60,413 nucleotides of DNA, taken from JBMDXB01 sp048594975 (lineage in GTDB: Bacteria > Acidobacteriota > Vicinamibacteria > Vicinamibacterales > 2-12-FULL-66-21). The stretch spans positions 1 to 60,413 of the forward strand of contig JBMDXQ010000033.1 in NCBI GenBank assembly GCA_048594975.1, in the 5' to 3' direction. A program made the position numbers and the translations under genes. Of the stretch, positions 18,333 through 26,552 are shown one piece after another; within the stretch, counting starts at the first letter, position 1, and each line of letters opens with the position of its first letter. Under the pieces are notes generated by a model. It searched no databases. It had not been told where the DNA came from and saw nothing but the letters and a program-made list of their open reading frames with translations.

Positions 18333-20942
18333 CTACTCCGCCCGCAGCGCCGTGACGGGCTCCACTCGCGTGGCCCGCAAGGCGGGCATGCAGCTGGCCG
18401 ACAGCGCCACGACGAACAGCGTGCCGCCGCCCAGCACGAACGTCAGCGGATCGCGTGCGGTGATGCCGAAGAGGAGCCTCGTCATCAGCTGCGAGAGCGT
18501 CACGGCGGCGCCGAGGCCCAGTGCCACGCCGACGGCCGCCACCATCACCGCTTCCTTCAGCACCAGCCGCAGCACGTCGGCCCGCTCCGCGCCGATCGCC
18601 ATCCGCACTCCGATTTCGTGCGTGCGCTGCGCGACGGAGTAGGCGATCAGGCCGTAAATGCCGATGGCCGACAGCACCAGCGCCAGCGCCGCAAAGCCGG
18701 ACAGCAGCAGCATGTTGAAGCGCGGCACGGCCACACTCTGCGCGATCACGTCGTCCATCGAACGGATGTTGGCCGCCGTCAACGACGGGTGCACCGACGG
18801 GACTACCGCGCGCAGCGGACGCATCGCCGCGTCCAGGCTGCCGGGCGTGCGCACCATGACGTAGAGCCACATGAACGGGGTCTGCGCGAAGGGCGTGTAG
18901 ACGGTCGGCTGCGGCTCCTCGTCGAGCCCCCGATAGTTCACGTCGCCGACGACGCCGACGATCGTCCGCCAGTCGGGCGAATACTCGGGATTCAGCAGCT
19001 TCAGGCGGCGGCCGACGGGATCCTGTCCGGGGAAGAGCCGTGCAGCGAGCGTCCGATTGATGACCGCGACCAGCGCGCTCGCTGCGGTGTCGCGGCGGTC
19101 GATCGGGCGTCCCTGCAGGACCGGCGTCTTCAGCGCAGTGAAGTACCCGGGGGTAGCGGCGATGAAGAAGGCGCCATCTTCGCCGGCACTCAGCGTCAGC
19201 CCCTCGACAACGAAGCGGGTGACGCGCTGCGGCGTGACCCGAGGGAACCCCGTCGCGGCTCCCGCAGCGTCGATACCGGGCGTGTGGGACAGGGTGTCGA
19301 TCAGCTGACCCGCCGTGTGCACCCGGGAAGGGCCGTCCGGCAGCGTGACGAACTGCACGTTGAACGTGACGAGATTGCCGGGCGAAAACCCGGCGTCGCG
19401 TCCCGCCAGCGCAAGGAAGCTGCGTACGAGCAGGCCCGCGCCCACGAGCACGACCACGGCGAGTGCCGTCTCGACGCAGACGATCGCCCGCCGCAGACGG
19501 CGGCCGCGCGCGCCCCCGCCGGCGCTGCGCGCGCCCTCCTTCAGCGCAGTCGCCGGTCCCCGTGTCCCCTGGAGCGCCGGCGCGAGCCCGAAGACGATTC
19601 CCGTGAGGAGGGTCGCGATTCCCGAGAACGCCAGCACCGCGCCGTCGATGCGAATGCCGTCGGCTCTCGGCACGCGAGCCTCGAGCACCGAAGGCAGCAG
19701 ATCGATCGCCCACACGGTCACGAGGAGGCCGAGCACGCCGCCCGCCGCGGCAAGTGCCACGCTTTCGGTCATGAGCTGACGGACGAGGCGGCCGCGGCCC
19801 GCGCCGAGAGCGACGCGGATCGCCATCTCGCGCTCGCGGACCGTCGTGCGCGCGAGCATCAGGTTCGCCACGTTCGCGCACGCGATGAGCAGCAGCAGCG
19901 CGACGGCGCCGAACAGAACCGTGAGCGCCGGCCTGGCGTCCCCGACGAGGCGCTCGTACAGCGGCTCAATCGTGAAGGTCGTCCCCTCGTTCGTCGTCGG
20001 AAACTCGCGCGCGAGCCGCGCGCCGATCGTCTGGACCTCAGCCCGGGCGCGCTCGCCAGTGACGCCGGTCGCGAGCCGGGCGACCGCGCTGAAGATCCGG
20101 AATGCGCGGTTCGCCGCCTGTTGCGGGGCGTCGCGGTCGATCAGCCCGAGCGGCGTCCACAGCTGGAAGTCCGCTGCCGGGAACCGGAACCAGGCCGGCG
20201 CGACCCCGACGACGGTGTAGGACGTGCCGCTCAACTGCACGCTGCGGCCGAGCACCGAGGGGTCGCCGCTGAATTGCGATTGCCACAGTGGATAGCCGAG
20301 GATGACCACGTTCTGACGATCGTCCTCCGCCGAGAAGCCGCGCCCGAGGAGCGGCTGCACGCCCAGCAGCGAGAACAGGTTCGTCGTGACCTGGGCGGCC
20401 CGTACCTGCCGCGAGTCGCCGTCCAGCCGCAGATTGAACTGGTTGGAGGCCCAGAACGCGACGTCCTCGAACGCGCGGCTGCCGGCTTGCAGATCCCTGA
20501 GGTCCGCGAGCGACCCGCGCGTCGTGACGAGTCGATCCGCCTCGGCAAAGGGCAGCGGCCGAATCAGGACGGCGTGGACCACGCTGAACATCGCGGCCGT
20601 CGCGCCGATCCCGAGCGCGAGGGTCAGCAATGTCACGGTCGTGAAGGCCGGCGCCCTGACGAGCGATCGCCCGGCGTAGACGGCATCCTGCTTCAGGTCG
20701 GTCAGCATGCTCGCTCTCCTCTGCTCCCGCTCCCACTGCTCGTCGATCGCGCGGCAGGCTGCCGCGACCGTGGCGACGTTCCCGAACTTGCGCAGCGCCG
20801 CCTCGCGCGCGTGCGCCTCGTTCAATCCGCCGGCAGCAAAGTCGCGCTGCCGCTCTTCCAGGTGGAACGCGAGCTCGTCGTCAACGTCCTTGCCGAGATC
20901 GGGGCGCCAGATGCGGCGCTCCCGCCGTATGCGCTCGCTCAT
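18333..20942 (-). CDS. ADOP-family orphan ABC permease with permease prefix domain
   Basis: 869 residues from the ATG at 20942. A ~70-residue cytoplasmic prefix ('DDELAFHLEERQRDF', 'REAALRKFGN') precedes the ADOP core, a feature of copies paired with PadR regulators. The core has a first helix ('TLALGIGATAAMF'), two MacB-type periplasmic domains and two FtsX blocks; the C-terminal one includes 'IGIYGLIAYSV' and 'HEIGVRMAIG', and the protein ends '...TRVEPVTALRAE'. No ATPase gene adjoins. The gene starts 5 bases after the stop of the PadR gene, so the two form an operon and PadR probably controls permease level. Confidence 0.9.
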   Translation of the reverse strand: MSERIRRERRIWRPDLGKDVDDELAFHLEERQRDFAAGGLNEAHAREAALRKFGNVATVAAACRAIDEQWEREQRRASMLTDLKQDAVYAGRSLVRAPAFTTVTLLTLALGIGATAAMFSVVHAVLIRPLPFAEADRLVTTRGSLADLRDLQAGSRAFEDVAFWASNQFNLRLDGDSRQVRAAQVTTNLFSLLGVQPLLGRGFSAEDDRQNVVILGYPLWQSQFSGDPSVLGRSVQLSGTSYTVVGVAPAWFRFPAADFQLWTPLGLIDRDAPQQAANRAFRIFSAVARLATGVTGERARAEVQTIGARLAREFPTTNEGTTFTIEPLYERLVGDARPALTVLFGAVALLLLIACANVANLMLARTTVREREMAIRVALGAGRGRLVRQLMTESVALAAAGGVLGLLVTVWAIDLLPSVLEARVPRADGIRIDGAVLAFSGIATLLTGIVFGLAPALQGTRGPATALKEGARSAGGGARGRRLRRAIVCVETALAVVVLVGAGLLVRSFLALAGRDAGFSPGNLVTFNVQFVTLPDGPSRVHTAGQLIDTLSHTPGIDAAGAATGFPRVTPQRVTRFVVEGLTLSAGEDGAFFIAATPGYFTALKTPVLQGRPIDRRDTAASALVAVINRTLAARLFPGQDPVGRRLKLLNPEYSPDWRTIVGVVGDVNYRGLDEEPQPTVYTPFAQTPFMWLYVMVRTPGSLDAAMRPLRAVVPSVHPSLTAANIRSMDDVIAQSVAVPRFNMLLLSGFAALALVLSAIGIYGLIAYSVAQRTHEIGVRMAIGAERADVLRLVLKEAVMVAAVGVALGLGAAVTLSQLMTRLLFGITARDPLTFVLGGGTLFVVALSASCMPALRATRVEPVTALRAE

Positions 20943-20947
20943 TGGCG

Positions 20948-21298
20948 TCAGGCCGTGCGCGGCCGCCGCGCCTGCAGCACTCGCGAGACGGCAGCGGAGA
21001 ATCGATCCCACCGCGATGTCTCGGCGCGCAGCCGCTGACGTCCGCGCTCCGTAATCGTGTACGACTTGACGCGCCGGTTCGTGTGCGAGACGCTCCACTC
21101 CGAGGTCACGAAACGCGACGCCTCCAGCCGGTGAAGTGCCGGGTAGAGGGAGCCCTCCTCGACCAGCAGCTCCTGGTCGGTCACCTGCTCGATCCAGCGG
21201 GCGATGCCATAGCCGTGCATCGGCCCCCAGCTGAGCGATTTGAGAATGAGGACGGCGAGGGTTCCCTGGAGCAGGTCGATGGTGGTTCGGTCCAGCAT
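20948..21298 (-). CDS. PadR-family transcriptional regulator
   Basis: 116 residues with the PadR winged-helix pattern: 'LLQGTLAVLILKSL', 'MHGYGIARWI', 'GSLYPALHRLE' and basic wing 'NRRVKSYTIT', then a dimerising C-terminal helix. It is the first gene of a two-gene operon with the downstream ADOP permease. PadR proteins repress their own operon and release it on binding a small molecule or stress signal; the signal here is unknown. Confidence 0.92.
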   Translation of the reverse strand: MLDRTTIDLLQGTLAVLILKSLSWGPMHGYGIARWIEQVTDQELLVEEGSLYPALHRLEASRFVTSEWSVSHTNRRVKSYTITERGRQRLRAETSRWDRFSAAVSRVLQARRPRTA

Positions 21299-21313
21299 AG
21301 ACCTATGAGTATA
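21296..21313 (-). promoter_or_regulatory. -10 box and start-codon palindrome of the PadR operon
   Basis: On the minus strand TATACT (21313-21308) lies 9 bases before the PadR ATG, and the sequence between and including the start codon forms CATAG-GT-CTATG, a perfect 5-bp dyad. This could be an autoregulatory site over a nearly leaderless transcript start. No good -35 box is seen. Confidence 0.4.
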
Positions 21314-21573
21314 CCCCTACATGAATATGGGTTCCCTCCCCGGAGATGGATCGAAGCCCGGCTTGTCCGACGTCGCCGGCCGACGGAGACGCGAAAGGAG
21401 AGTTATGGATACATGTTCGCAGCGGCTATTCGCGACTTGGCGTGGGTGATCCAGCAAAACCCTCAATGACGGTCCCACGACGTCCGGCTCGAGTTCATTC
21501 GGCCGTTGACACCTCTCACCTTGCCGCTGTTCGGAGGCAGAATACAGGAGAGAGGCACAGGAGACTCGGTTCC

Positions 21574-22257
21574 GTGTTCCACAGACTCATCGTGGCCGCC
21601 GGCCTGCTGGCAGTGGTCATCAGCTTAGGGGCTGCAGCTGCTCCCGATTTCGGCAATGCCGGCAGTCTTGGCAACCTTGGCGCGGGCCCCAGCTCCCGCC
21701 AAGCCGAGTGGCAGCCGCTGTTCGACGGCAAGACGCTCAACAACTGGCAACCGACGCGGTTCGGCGGCGGGGGCGCCGTGAAGGTGGAGGACGGCCGGAT
21801 CGTCCTCGACATGGGTGGCGGCGACTTGACCGGGATCACCTGGACAGGCCCGGAACTGCCCCGGACGAACTACGAGCTGGCGCTTCAGGCGATGCGCCTG
21901 GAGGGCCATGACTTCTTCGCTGGGATTACCTTTCCGGTCGCCGATTCGTTCTGTTCGCTCATACTCGGCGGCTGGGCCGGCACGGTCGTCGGCCTCTCCA
22001 GCATCGACGGAATGGATGCGTCCGAGAACGACACCAGCCAGAGCATCGCCTTCGACGACCGCCGCTGGTACGACGTCCGGATTCGGGTCACTCCAGACAA
22101 GATACAGGTCTGGCTCGACACGCGGCAGATAATCGATCAGGACGTCACCGGCAAGAAGATCGATACGCGAGCCGAGGTCGAGTTGTCGCAGCCCCTCGGA
22201 GTCGCCGCGTGGAGGACGAAATCGGCCGTGCGAAACATACGGTTGCGGCGGCTGTAG
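21574..22257 (+). CDS. Secreted DUF1080 (3-keto-disaccharide hydrolase-type) protein
   Basis: 227 residues. The GTG at 21574 is chosen because it opens a signal peptide ('RLIVAAGLLAVVISLGAAAA') and an AGGAGA stretch lies upstream. The mature protein has the hallmark 'WQPLFDGKTLNNW' opening of DUF1080 and a laminin-G/jelly-roll-like strand pattern ending '...GVAAWRTKSAVRNIRLRRL'. Family members are linked to hydrolysis of 3-keto-sugars or act as carbohydrate-binding modules; with no catalytic partner nearby the role is uncertain. Confidence 0.8.
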   Translation: MFHRLIVAAGLLAVVISLGAAAAPDFGNAGSLGNLGAGPSSRQAEWQPLFDGKTLNNWQPTRFGGGGAVKVEDGRIVLDMGGGDLTGITWTGPELPRTNYELALQAMRLEGHDFFAGITFPVADSFCSLILGGWAGTVVGLSSIDGMDASENDTSQSIAFDDRRWYDVRIRVTPDKIQVWLDTRQIIDQDVTGKKIDTRAEVELSQPLGVAAWRTKSAVRNIRLRRL

Positions 22258-22353
22258 CGGCCTTCGCAGTGCCGGGTCCGTGAACTGCTACGTGAGTTCC
22301 GGCGTCTGGCGAGGCGTTGCACGGCCTCGAAGCGTTCGGAAGGAGCGTGATCG

Positions 22354-22479
22354 TCACTCTGCCCGCAATGCTACGATGGGGTCGACTGTCGTTGCGCGTC
22401 GCGCCGGGAAATAGCAGGCCGCAGGGGCTACCGCCGTCAGCAACAGCGAGACGGCAATGAACGTCAACTGATCGGTGGG
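22354..22479 (-). pseudogene. ADOP permease 3'-end fragment
   Basis: The minus strand encodes the last ~41 residues of an ADOP permease ('LTFIAVSLLL...ACYFPARRAT...DPIVALRAE') plus its stop. It closely matches the 3' end of the broken permease at 23829-23955, in the same orientation; similarity breaks off abruptly at about 22479. It is therefore a partial duplicate. Together with the 23829 copy it brackets the DUF4097 gene as direct repeats. Confidence 0.85.
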
Positions 22480-22514
22480 ACGGCCGCCGTCCAATTACCA
22501 CCGGAGGCTCTTCC

Positions 22515-23519
22515 ATGGATCCCACTTTTCCGATACGGCGCCGGCGTACGGCGCTCGCGCTGGTGCTGACCTGTGCGGTAGCGCCCGCTGCGGTTGAGGC
22601 TCAGCGCGTCGAGGGCTCCTTTCAGCGGACGCTCACGGTGAGCGCACCGATCGCGATCGAGGTCGTGTCCGGTTCGGGGCGCATCGACGTCCGTCCCGGA
22701 TCCGACGGCCGCATCGAAGTCAGCGCACGAATCCAGGCGAGTGACAACTGGCGGCGCAGCGCGCTCAGCGCTGAAGAACGCGTCCGCCGAATCGAGGGCA
22801 ACCCGCCAATCGAACAGTCGGGTAACGTCGTGCGCATCGGTCACATCGCCGACGATGAACTGCGGAACGGTGTGTCGATCAGCTACACGCTCACCGTCCC
22901 GCCCTCGTCGAGCCTCACCTCGAAAACCGGCTCCGGCTCTCAGGAGGTTGCCGGCGTCAGTGGCCGAGTGGAGGCCAACGCGGGATCGGGCTCGCTGGTG
23001 TTCAAGGATCTGGGCGGCGATCTCCGTGCGTCGACCGGTTCCGGCTCGATCGTCGCGGATGCCGTGCGCGGCGCCTTCCATGCGACCACCGGCAGCGGCT
23101 CGATTCGCGCCAGCGGTGTGGGCGGCCGAATCACCGCGAAAACGGGCAGCGGGAGCATCGACGTGGCGCAGATTGGGACCGGCGGTCTGGACGTGGGGTC
23201 TGGCTCCGGGTCAGTGCGGGCGCGCGGGGTGCGTGGTGACCTGAAGGCGTCCACGGCCAGCGGCTCTCTTCATGTTCAGGGCGAGCTCTCCGCGGAATGG
23301 CGACTCTCCTCTTCGTCTGGAGATGTCACGGTCAGTCTCCCGTCAGGCCAGGGGTTCGAAATGGATGTGAGTACGAGCTCGGGCCGAATCCGTACGGATT
23401 TCCCGGTCACGGTGACCGGAACCGTCGACCGCCGATCACTCCGGGGAGCGACGCAAGGCGGCGGGCCGCTGCTGCACGTGCGCACGTCGTCCGGCGGCAT
23501 TTCAATCCAGCGAACGTAG
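22515..23519 (+). CDS. Secreted DUF4097 beta-helix-type protein
   Basis: 334 residues with a basic N-terminus and signal peptide (cleavage near 'VEAQR', ~30) and many short repeats of the form 'GSGS', 'TGSGSI', 'SSGDV', 'TSSGRI', the DUF4097/LiaX-like stacked-strand pattern. Such proteins are extracytoplasmic and often accompany envelope-stress systems. An excellent CCGGAGG ribosome-binding site lies 8 bases before the ATG. The gene sits between two direct copies of ADOP 3'-end sequence and runs opposite to them, suggesting that it arrived, or was bracketed, by rearrangement. Confidence 0.85.
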   Translation: MDPTFPIRRRRTALALVLTCAVAPAAVEAQRVEGSFQRTLTVSAPIAIEVVSGSGRIDVRPGSDGRIEVSARIQASDNWRRSALSAEERVRRIEGNPPIEQSGNVVRIGHIADDELRNGVSISYTLTVPPSSSLTSKTGSGSQEVAGVSGRVEANAGSGSLVFKDLGGDLRASTGSGSIVADAVRGAFHATTGSGSIRASGVGGRITAKTGSGSIDVAQIGTGGLDVGSGSGSVRARGVRGDLKASTASGSLHVQGELSAEWRLSSSSGDVTVSLPSGQGFEMDVSTSSGRIRTDFPVTVTGTVDRRSLRGATQGGGPLLHVRTSSGGISIQRT

Positions 23520-23828
23520 ACGAGGGCTCGTTCGCAGGTACGCGTCTTTAGGCTCAGGCTGGTTAGAAACTTCTGAGCGAGAGCGCCCGGAGCGCTGGCG
23601 GCTCGACGGCCCGTCGGAGGCCGTCGCCAATCTGCAGCGAGTCCGATCCGCTGGTCCAAGCCTTTTCGGACTCAGGCGCTGACGACCGACTGCCTACATC
23701 TGGTCGAGAATTTGCCGCGTCTCGGCGCCTCCATCGGTCGGCGATTGGCAACAGGCGGGAAGGCCCGGCCTGGCGAACTGCGTGCAGATGGCACCGGACA
23801 CGTTCGAGCAGGATTGTGTCAGCCTCGA

Positions 23829-25627
23829 TTACTCTGCCCGCAGTGCCACGATGGGGTCGACTGCCGTCGCGCGTCGCGCCGGGAAATAGCAGGCCGCAGT
23901 GGCAACCGTCGTCAGTAGCAGCGAGACGGCAATGAACGTCAACGGATCGGTGGCGGTCACGCCAAAGAGCAGACTCGAGGCTGCGCGCCCGAGCCACCAG
24001 GCTCCGACGAGCCCGAGCGCCAGACCGGTCAGGCTTAACGCCAGCCCCTCACCAATAGTCATGCGGAGGATGTCGCCGGCCTGTGAGCCGATCGCGATGC
24101 GCAGGCCGATTTCCCGGGTGCGCGTCGCGATCGAGTACTGGATGAGCCCGTAGATCCCGACGGCGGCCATCAGCAACGCCACAGCGGCGAACCCGGTCAG
24201 GAGTGACGTCTGGAAGCGACGCTGCGCGAGAAAGATCCCGAGCTGCGCTTCCAGAGACGCCACCCCATAGATCGGCGCGTTCTTCTCCACGCGACGCACG
24301 GCCGCTCGAAGTGCCCCGGCCATCGCCAGCGGGTCGTCCGACGAGGTTCGTATGAAAAGATCCACGTTTCGGGGGGGAGGATTCTGCGCGAGCGACACGA
24401 ACATCTGCGGGAGCGCCTGGCGCTCCAGCCCCTGCCGCCGCATCTCGCCGACCACGCCCACCACTGTGAACCACGGGCCGTCGGAATCCCGCGGGCCCAC
24501 GTGAACCTTCTGCCCACTGGATCGTGCCCGGGCCACGAGCGCCGAGCCATCACATCGTTGATGATCGCGACCCGCGGAGCCTCGGGCCGATCCCCGATCG
24601 AAAAGAAACGGCCGCGGAGCAACGGCGTTCCGAGGGTTCTGAAGAAGTCCGCGCTGACCTCGTCTACTGTGAACCGGAGGCGCTCGGACACCGTTCCGTC
24701 GTCCCGTTCCACAGTGAGGACCTGTTCCCTGGGGTTAGCAGTGAACAGATCGCCGATGATGCCGGCGCTCTCCACACCCGGAACCGCCTGAATCTGTTCG
24801 AGCACGCGGTGGTACAGGTCGGTCCGTTGCGCGGGGACGCTGAAGGTCATCGGGAGGGTGAGTTCCATCACAAGTGACCCGCTCAGGCCTAAATTTCGGA
24901 TCAATTCGGTTCACGTACCGCCAGCTTCGGACCAGCAGACCGGCGCCGACGAGCAGGACGATCGCGAGCGCGAACTCCGCCACCACGAGCGCGCGGCGGA
25001 TTCGACGGGTGGCCGCTCCGCCCGAAACACTTCTGCCCCCCTCCTCGCCGGAGGGACGCAAGTCGCGGCGCAACGTCGCAATCGCGGGCGCCAGTCTCAC
25101 CAGGATTCCCGCGAGTACCGAGATCGCCACGGCCCAGCCGAGGACGCGGACATCGAGGCTTATTTCATTCAGACGCGGCAAGTTGCCCGGGCCGAAGGCG
25201 CGGATGAGGCGAATGCCTACTACCGCGAGCAGTGTGCCAATCAATCCCGAGACGGCGGCGAGCAGGACGCTTTCGGTGAGCAGCTGCCGCACGATCCGGC
25301 CAGCACTCGCTCCAAGCGCAGCGCGAACGGCCATCTCGCGCGCGCGTGCGCTGGTGCGCGCCAGCGAGAGGCTTGTGACGTTGGCAGCGGCGATCAGAAA
25401 CACGCAAAACACGGCGCCGCCGAGCATCCACAATGCCAATCGCGCTTGGGGGCCGACCATGTTCAGACTCAATGGGACGACGCTGATGCCCCGGTTCCTC
25501 TCCGCCGCCGGCAATTGATCGTTGAGGCGGCGGCCGATTGCGCTCATCTCCGCCTGGGCCCGGTCGAACGTCACGGTCGGTCGAAGTCTTCCAACGACGA
25601 ACCACGTGTCTCGGCCGCGCACGCCGT
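23829..25627 (-). pseudogene. Broken ADOP permease (5'-truncated, two frameshifts)
   Basis: Three minus-strand frames together give the C-terminal two-thirds of an ADOP permease. From the 5' side: the end of the first periplasmic domain ('FVVGRLRPTVTFDRAQAEM'), FtsX block 1 ('REMAVRAALGASAGR'), the central helix, periplasmic domain 2 and FtsX block 2, ending '...DPIVALRAE'. One extra base near 24876 (GTCACTTGTGATG) shifts the frame, and a missing G near 24497 (TGGGCCC where TGGGGCCC would read through) shifts it again. The N-terminal ~230 residues are absent: the sequence runs straight into a permease fragment on the other strand. It is not expected to be functional even if the base shifts are assembly errors. 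Confidence 0.85.
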
Positions 25628-25634
25628 CGGCGTG
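25620..25634. repeat. 15-bp palindrome at a head-to-head gene-fragment junction
   Basis: CACGCCG-T-CGGCGTG is a perfect 7-bp dyad around one central base. It coincides with the point where minus-strand permease homology ends and plus-strand permease homology begins, so it marks the breakpoint of an inversion or foldback event. Confidence 0.7.
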
Positions 25635-26258
25635 GCGCGGCAAACCAGCGGCGAGCCCGATGCGCCCGAAGAGCTGCTCCAAGTCTACGTGCCGCTGGCG
25701 CAGTTCCCGACCGGCGATGTCTACATGGTCGTTCGGCCGTCGATCGGCGCGGCGGAGACGCTGACCACCCTCGTGCGGCGCGTCGTCGCGCAAATCGATC
25801 CCGACGTGCCGGTGCGGCGCGACCGGACGCTCGAGACCCTGTCGATCGAGTCGACCGCCGGCTATCGCTTCAGAGCGAGCATGGTCGGGGCCTTCGCGGT
25901 GCTGGCGCTCGTGCTGGCAATGGTCGGCGTCTTTGGCGTGCTCGCCTACACCGTTCAGCAGCGGCAACGCGAGATTGGCGTACGCATGGCGCTGGGCGCC
26001 ACCTCTCTCCGTGTGACGTGGCTCGTGTTCCGTGACGCCGGCTGGATGGTCACGACCGGTGCCGTCGTCGGCGTAGCGCTGGCGGGCTTGTCGGGACGCC
26101 TGATGGCGACGTTCCTCGTTGGCGTCGATCCGCTCGACCCGCTGACCCTCGGCACCGTGCCCGTCGTGATCGTGCTGACCGCGATCGTTGCCGCCGCCGC
26201 GCCCGCCTGGCGCGCCAGCCGCATCAGCCCCGTCGAGGCGTTTCGCCACGACGGGTGA
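25621..26258 (+). pseudogene. ADOP permease C-terminal fragment
   Basis: From about 25621 the plus strand encodes the last ~210 residues of an ADOP protein: 'VGVARQTSGEPD', 'LLQVYVPLAQFPTGD', then FtsX block 2 with 'VGVFGVLAYTVQQRQREIG' and 'VRMALGAT', ending '...ISPVEAFRHDG'. The sequence type differs from the minus-strand copy it abuts, so it comes from a different ADOP paralogue. No start codon or ribosome-binding site fits this boundary. Frame continuation further upstream is antisense to the other permease remnant and is not coding. Confidence 0.8.
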
Positions 26259-26552
26259 GTCGGCCACAAGGCGAACGTTCGCGACCGCGATCGCGTGGGC
26301 CGACCGCTCGAACAACGAGCGGTCCGACTGACGTCGGCAAGTCGGCGCGGCCGATCCAGGTCGGGATGATCCTGGAACGTCGCGTCGACTGCGTTCAACC
26401 GTCTCGAGTACTGCGTCACGTCCCACACGCAGAGGCGGGAGTACGCGTTCATTGCGACTGCCCCGTTCTCCGCCGACGCGGTCGGCGCGCTCCACATCGA
26501 TTAGAATCTCTGCCCACTCCGCATCACGGCGAGGCGTTTCCGCGAGGAGCCC

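Noticed and set aside
18618..21038. An 806-codon frame antisense to the PadR-permease operon
   Set aside because: It is a shadow of two well-supported genes and has no recognisable domain.
24858..25620. Upstream open part of the plus-strand permease fragment
   Set aside because: It is antisense to the minus-strand permease remnant; permease-like sequence on the plus strand begins only at about 25621.
25955..26497. Minus-strand 180-codon frame before the phosphoesterase gene
   Set aside because: Its second half is antisense to the permease fragment. The first part has plausible composition, but there is no family match and no ribosome-binding site.
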